Below are positions 40,801-46,800 of a DNA stretch of 64,000 bases, in pieces; position 1 is the first letter of the stretch, and each line of letters starts with the position of its first letter. The notes under the pieces were generated by a model. The model did not search any database. It was not told the DNA's origin and was given only the letters and a program-made list of their open reading frames with translations. Origin of the DNA: Marthasterias glacialis (taxonomy: Eukaryota; Echinodermata; Asteroidea; Forcipulatida; Asteriidae); assembly GCA_911728455.2 (NCBI GenBank), contig OU452239.1, forward strand, positions 1,868,300-1,932,299, read 5' to 3'. A program made the position numbers and the translations under genes.

Positions 40801-43800
40801 ATCCTTATTGGGTTTACGCGTGAAAAACAGGCGAGTGTGCACTTGTGTACAACTTTGCTATCAACTCTGAGCGGCGAGAAGCGGCGCAATCCACACAGCG
40901 TTGTACTAATGGTGCTCAGATTGAACAATTAACGGTTAATTAAAGTGAAATGACGTTGTGCTTTTAGTGGAATTTTTATGGCCTGGGACAACTCTTGGTA
41001 AAAGCATTCATGTTTTCTAAACGATCTTTGTAATATAGCAATCTAAAATTCAATATATTTTATAAAAATTGTGGTTTTTGACCTACCAAATAGTTATACT
41101 TTTTGAGCCGTGCCTTTTGTACACAGACACAAAACGTCATGATGATGTGACAGACACAAACAATCCAAATTGCACATCTACAATATTGAACAAGTGTATA
41201 ACTGAAAACAAAATTAAGATCGGTTGTAGGCTTCCTGAGATAAGCTGGAGACAAGAATGCTTAATTAATTATTCACACTGCTGCCTTATGGTTAATTAAT
41301 TAATAATTATAATTTTATGATATCGTTTAGCTAAGTCAAGACACAAGCTTTAACATGATATAGAATTTATCTTATAATGATAATTCAAAGAACGGCATTT
41401 TGTGCGCAGAAAAGTCATGTGGTTAAGTCAATAGGGTTTTGGTGGGAATAAAGAATAATAATAATAAGAATAAAAAAAAAATAAAAAAATCTCGACAGAA
41501 ACAATAGCTGTTCCGACTGATGGTCGGAACAGCTAATTACCTTACATGTACATGTATACCCGGTTTTTTTTACAAATATGTTTTAGCCTAAGTTGAAATG
41601 ATAACTTAAAGCTACATATTTGCACACTATGAAGACAGTGTGTATGACAGAATGTACTACACTGTTACTGTACTGTAATGTACATGTACATGTACATCAC
41701 AATTATATTAGATTTTAATGCAGAATTTTTGAATTATCAAGAATACAATATATCCCATTTTGGATACAAAATGAACCAGCAGATGTACAATTTGTGTGTT
41801 TGCCCATACACACCATACACAGATGTGTGTTAAGCACTGTTTACTCAGTATTTTTTCCCGCATAGTATTTTTTCAAGGGCATATTTCTTGGGTAGTATTT
41901 GAACCCACGACCCCCGCCATACGAGAGCAGATGTTGTACCAACTAGACTACTGAGATGGCCCGGCAGCTAGGGGCAGATGTATGTACATGTAAGTGAACA
42001 TGTACAGTGGGTTGGATCAAACAGATGCAATATCACTACATTTGAACCATCCGACCTAACGGACATCATGAACATGTACACATCATGCAGTGCCGTCGAC
42101 TTACATGCTGTAGAATATGTAAATGAACTGGTACAATTTTTCAAGCCCCAGCTCAACATTGGTAAGAAGAAAAACATAAATGTTCATAGGTTTACATAAT
42201 ACCTTACATACCTTACAGATAATGATGGTAGAAAACCTTCCTTAAAATATTTCTGCCCAACTGCCCAATTGTTATCGTTTTTAAATAAAGATCCAAAATT
42301 AGTTTTCGTCTCACTGAGACGAAAACTCTGCCCCAAAATGCTTAATGTATTTTTACCATTTTCTTGCAAATGAAACAACGAAATGAGCTGACATTTTCAC
42401 ATTTTGGTTTTATTACAAATATCGTGATTTGTGCCAAGAATGGAAGCATTTACAGTCAGTTTACCAATGTTGAGCTGTGGCTTTAATGGGCCTACTATTT
42501 GAAATAAAAAAAGGAACCTTGGGTGCAATTTCATAGAGCAGCTTAAAAAGCACATGTGTAACCTAGTTAAAGGGCACAAAATATTTGCTTGTAGGCCCTA
42601 TACCAGAATAAGGTTACAGTAAAAATGCATACTGCATGTACCGTCTTTGACTGGTTTTCTGCTTGGTTTTGCTTAAAAAAAATTGTTTTAAGCAACATTC
42701 CTCTTCAAACAGCTCTTTGAAATTGGGGGGTCAGAAGAGAACAATATTTATGACAAAAAAAACCAATTAATTGGCAGCAATCTGCTTTGTGTACACCTAT
42801 ACATGTACCTGTAAGGTGAATTATCTTCCAGTACGCACTAATCCTCCAATCAGATTGCTCAATGGGAGCTGTGATAATAAACCATACCATACTCCCAGTA
42901 TTCTGTATTGCACTCTGCGCATTTTTAGTATCATGCATCACGCTCCATATACGAACAGTGCGTATTATCTTCCAGTTGACTGGAAGATAAATTTGTTATC
43001 ACATTCGCGCTCGTGGAATACAGTAAAATATAGCGCAGATCTGCCTCCCATATCCCAATCAGCCTTCGGCCTCTTGTGATAATATGGGATGCAGATACAT
43101 GTATGTAAGCTTATACATGTACATGTAGCCCATTTTGAAATCCAGCCAACTGATGTTTGGGCCGAAGGCCACCTATTGGTAGATGGCCGTGGAATAAGGT
43201 ACTGCTAAAGGAGGATGTGTGGGGGCTAAACACTTTCCACAGGGAAGAACTTGATTACATAATATGTATGTTCACATCTTACATGTACATGTAAATAGGA
43301 CATGTAGGATAAGTAAATGCACAAAAGTTTGATTTTACATTACAACTACATGTATAATGTCAGCGTAAAATGTCTACATATTGTACATGTACACATGTAC
43401 AATGTACCTTGTAGATACCATTTTTCATATTAATTGTTTACTCATACACCGATGTGTGTTAAGCACTGTATGCTCAGTACTTTCCCGAGTCCTGTGAAAA
43501 ACAAAAACTCACAGGCATATTCCTCGGGTTGGATTTGAACCCACGACCCCTGCAATTCTAGAGCAGATGTCTTACCAACTAGACTACCGAGATTGCCTGG
43601 CAGCTACATGTAGAGGCAGTTCAAATCCTATTAGCAGCGGGTACCACAACCATTATACGTTAGTTTTTGCATCGGTGAATGGGCAAAAACCAAATAATAC
43701 TCTTATCCCTGATGCAAAAATTAACATGCATACATATCGAAAATTGTCAGCTGATTTCTTTTCCTCAATTAAAAATTAATGCTTTCCCTTATTATTTACA

Positions 43801-46800
43801 TGTAGGTACATGTACTGTACATACCTGTGACATCCAAAACAGTCGTCACAAACGGGTAAGGAGACTCAGACTCTGATGTATTTGCCGTACATATCACATT
43901 CTTTCTGTGGTTGTCACGTGTAGGGGTGAATGTCACAGCACCCTGGGTGTCAATTAATCCGTTGACTTCACTGTGGGTGGTATCTGCAGCTTGGTGTGGT
44001 GCACCCTCAACCATCCATTGAATAGACACAGCTGGTCTGGTACCCTGTACCTTGCATGTCATTGTGTATGGTGTACCTTCATCTACAGCTAATGGAGTTC
44101 CAGACATAATGAGTTCCATGCTTGAATCGTAAAGTGACATCAAAGATCCCTTGGGTGGCACTTAAAAAGACAAGAAGAGCGTTGATTAAAGATCATGTAG
44201 AAACTGCCCTCTGCGAAAGCATTTACATGTAATGCTGTACAGTACAGTTGGTTGCTGCTTTTTCCCACGCACGTTGTACACTTACATGTACTTACAGCTC
44301 TATGAAATTGGTCCCAGGTCATGTCCAAAATGTTTTATAGACACACACTTTTTAAAGTAGGATCATCTTGTCTGTGCAATCTGCATTGACCAGAGAACTT
44401 TAACAAGCATGCTTATGATCAGAAACTGAACACACACATATATGTATACATGTACATGTCCGATGTTGACCAGTTGTACATGTGCCATGCTTGTACATTA
44501 CATCAGGCCTGATACTCACAGAGGCAATTGCCTTCTTGCCCCTGCTCATTGCCTTGGTGCCCCTGAAATGCTCCAATAGAAATTTACAATTTCTTCATAG
44601 AGGTGCCCTTTATCAAGAAGAAAATGCCTTGGTGCCCTTGCCCTTTCAAGAAAGCAATCAGGCCTGATTAAATCGACAATAATCTTAAAAATCACTCATC
44701 AGTACAGGTGTATGTTTTGTTTCTACCTCTATTTCTAACACAGGTGTCATGTACACACATGTAGGCCTACAGTTAATGTACATTGTATTAATGTACCTTT
44801 TACTTGTAGCATGAGATTGATCTCAACTTCTGTATCTGTGGATTCATCTTGTCTGTTGGTAGCACCACACTTCAAAGGCTGCTCTGCGGGGATTTCAGGG
44901 ATGTCAATGGTAATTACATTAGAGCTGTCACACAATCTGGAATCATCAGCGTTCGTAGTGGATTCTTGTGGAGTTCCTTGTTGCATGCCGCTGTCATATG
45001 TCCAAGTGAAGATGGCTTCTGGATTGATGCCATTTGTTTCACAGGTAAACTGATGATCACTTCCAGCTACCACCAACACTGGAGATGAGTCAATGCTGTA
45101 CAGGGTATCCATGTAGGAAACGGCGGCTGCTTTTGGTGGCACTGTGATTGGGAAAACATATAATGAATGTATACATTGTAAATGGACACAGTACATGTAT
45201 GCATTAAGATACTGTATTCATAAAAACTTACTCCACTTATTTTTTGAAAGAGATGTACATAAAGTACATTTATGTGTATTTAGTACTCGTTTGTGTAGGA
45301 CAGGGCATACAGGTTGTAAATGTATGTAGATCATCCCATATTTGCTGCAGCACGTACAGTCTGTACAACAAGTAAGTAAATATCGTTAAAATAAAAAAGT
45401 GTGCTACAATAGACCGATTGCGCTACCAAGGTTTACATGTCATTTTGGTGACCTGTGGATAGTGGATACTACATGTACTGTATGTCATCTCAGCTGATGG
45501 CAAACTCTGGAATATTTTTCACAGATTTCGAGAAAGAAAAGCCTTGATTGAATAAACAAATGCAACAATCATCATGTACCGTACCGCACTTTCCTATGGA
45601 GGACATCATGTTTGTTTATATTTAATACCCAGGACAAGTCACTTGATGTGGGTCTTGCAATTGGTCTATTGAAGTCAAAAATGAAAGTTATACCCAAATT
45701 TAACTGGACATGTACAGTACATGTATGATCACAAGAATTACGTGTCCTGCTTTCATTGTCTTTACTGGAATCAACATGTATTCAGGCCCTCAAAATGAAT
45801 TTTGTCAACTCCTCTAAATTAAACTAAAAAAGTACCTTGTAACATAACATTTGACAACTTTACTATTAAGAAATTGTCAAATTGTTTCCAGTCATGTTGT
45901 CATTATCTTACAAGATACTTTTTTATTTAAAAACATTTTTGATTGAGGAAGGTTCAGGTCAGATTACATGTAGTCTAAATTTCATGGACTTGTCAAGGCG
46001 TTTGTCAATTTTTAAAAAAATGTTACCTTACATAATATAGGACTAAACGTTATAACCTTCTCAAGACCATTCGCGAAATTTGCAAACATTGCAAATTTGC
46101 TTTTTGTGCTATCATGATCTGGTTTGAAAGCTACACATACAGACAGAAGTTTGTTAATAAGTGTTTGTTGTGTGCTCAAAAGCCATGACCAAACACGAAA
46201 TGTCTCCTCCAAACCAACCAATGTCATTTTATCCTTTAGGCCTATAGGCCCAACACAAAATGCTAGGACTGCATTGTACACTGCTGTCATATTCAGTACT
46301 ATCCATCCCTGTGAACAATATACATGTATTTTCAAACATTCTGATACATTGTAGTTGGCCAAACTAAAACTAGTTTGGTTTTTACATAGCACTGTTACAC
46401 CTTGGCCTTGTTCAGTAAGATTCTGGTTTGGTTGGTGGTTACATGAAGTCCATACGGCTGTTTTATTAGCCTTTTTGAGATATGGTGGACACTATAGGAG
46501 TGCACTGATTGGTTTGGGTGTATGCAGACTAATTTACCCAAACCACATAGTGTCATAGTATTGTGTCCACCATATCTCAAAATGGCTTATGGCAGGAACT
46601 ATTTCTAAAAGATCATAGGGATTTGATGACACAGAAATAAACAGTTTCTGCCAATAAATTTGTTTATCCTAAACAAGGACAAACCAACTCATGTAATTTA
46701 TTTTTTATATGCTCAGCTCAAACTTAAACAATAAATCTACCATGCAATGATGCACATTGCGCATTTCAAATGACTTTACAGTATCCCAATGCAGCAACTT

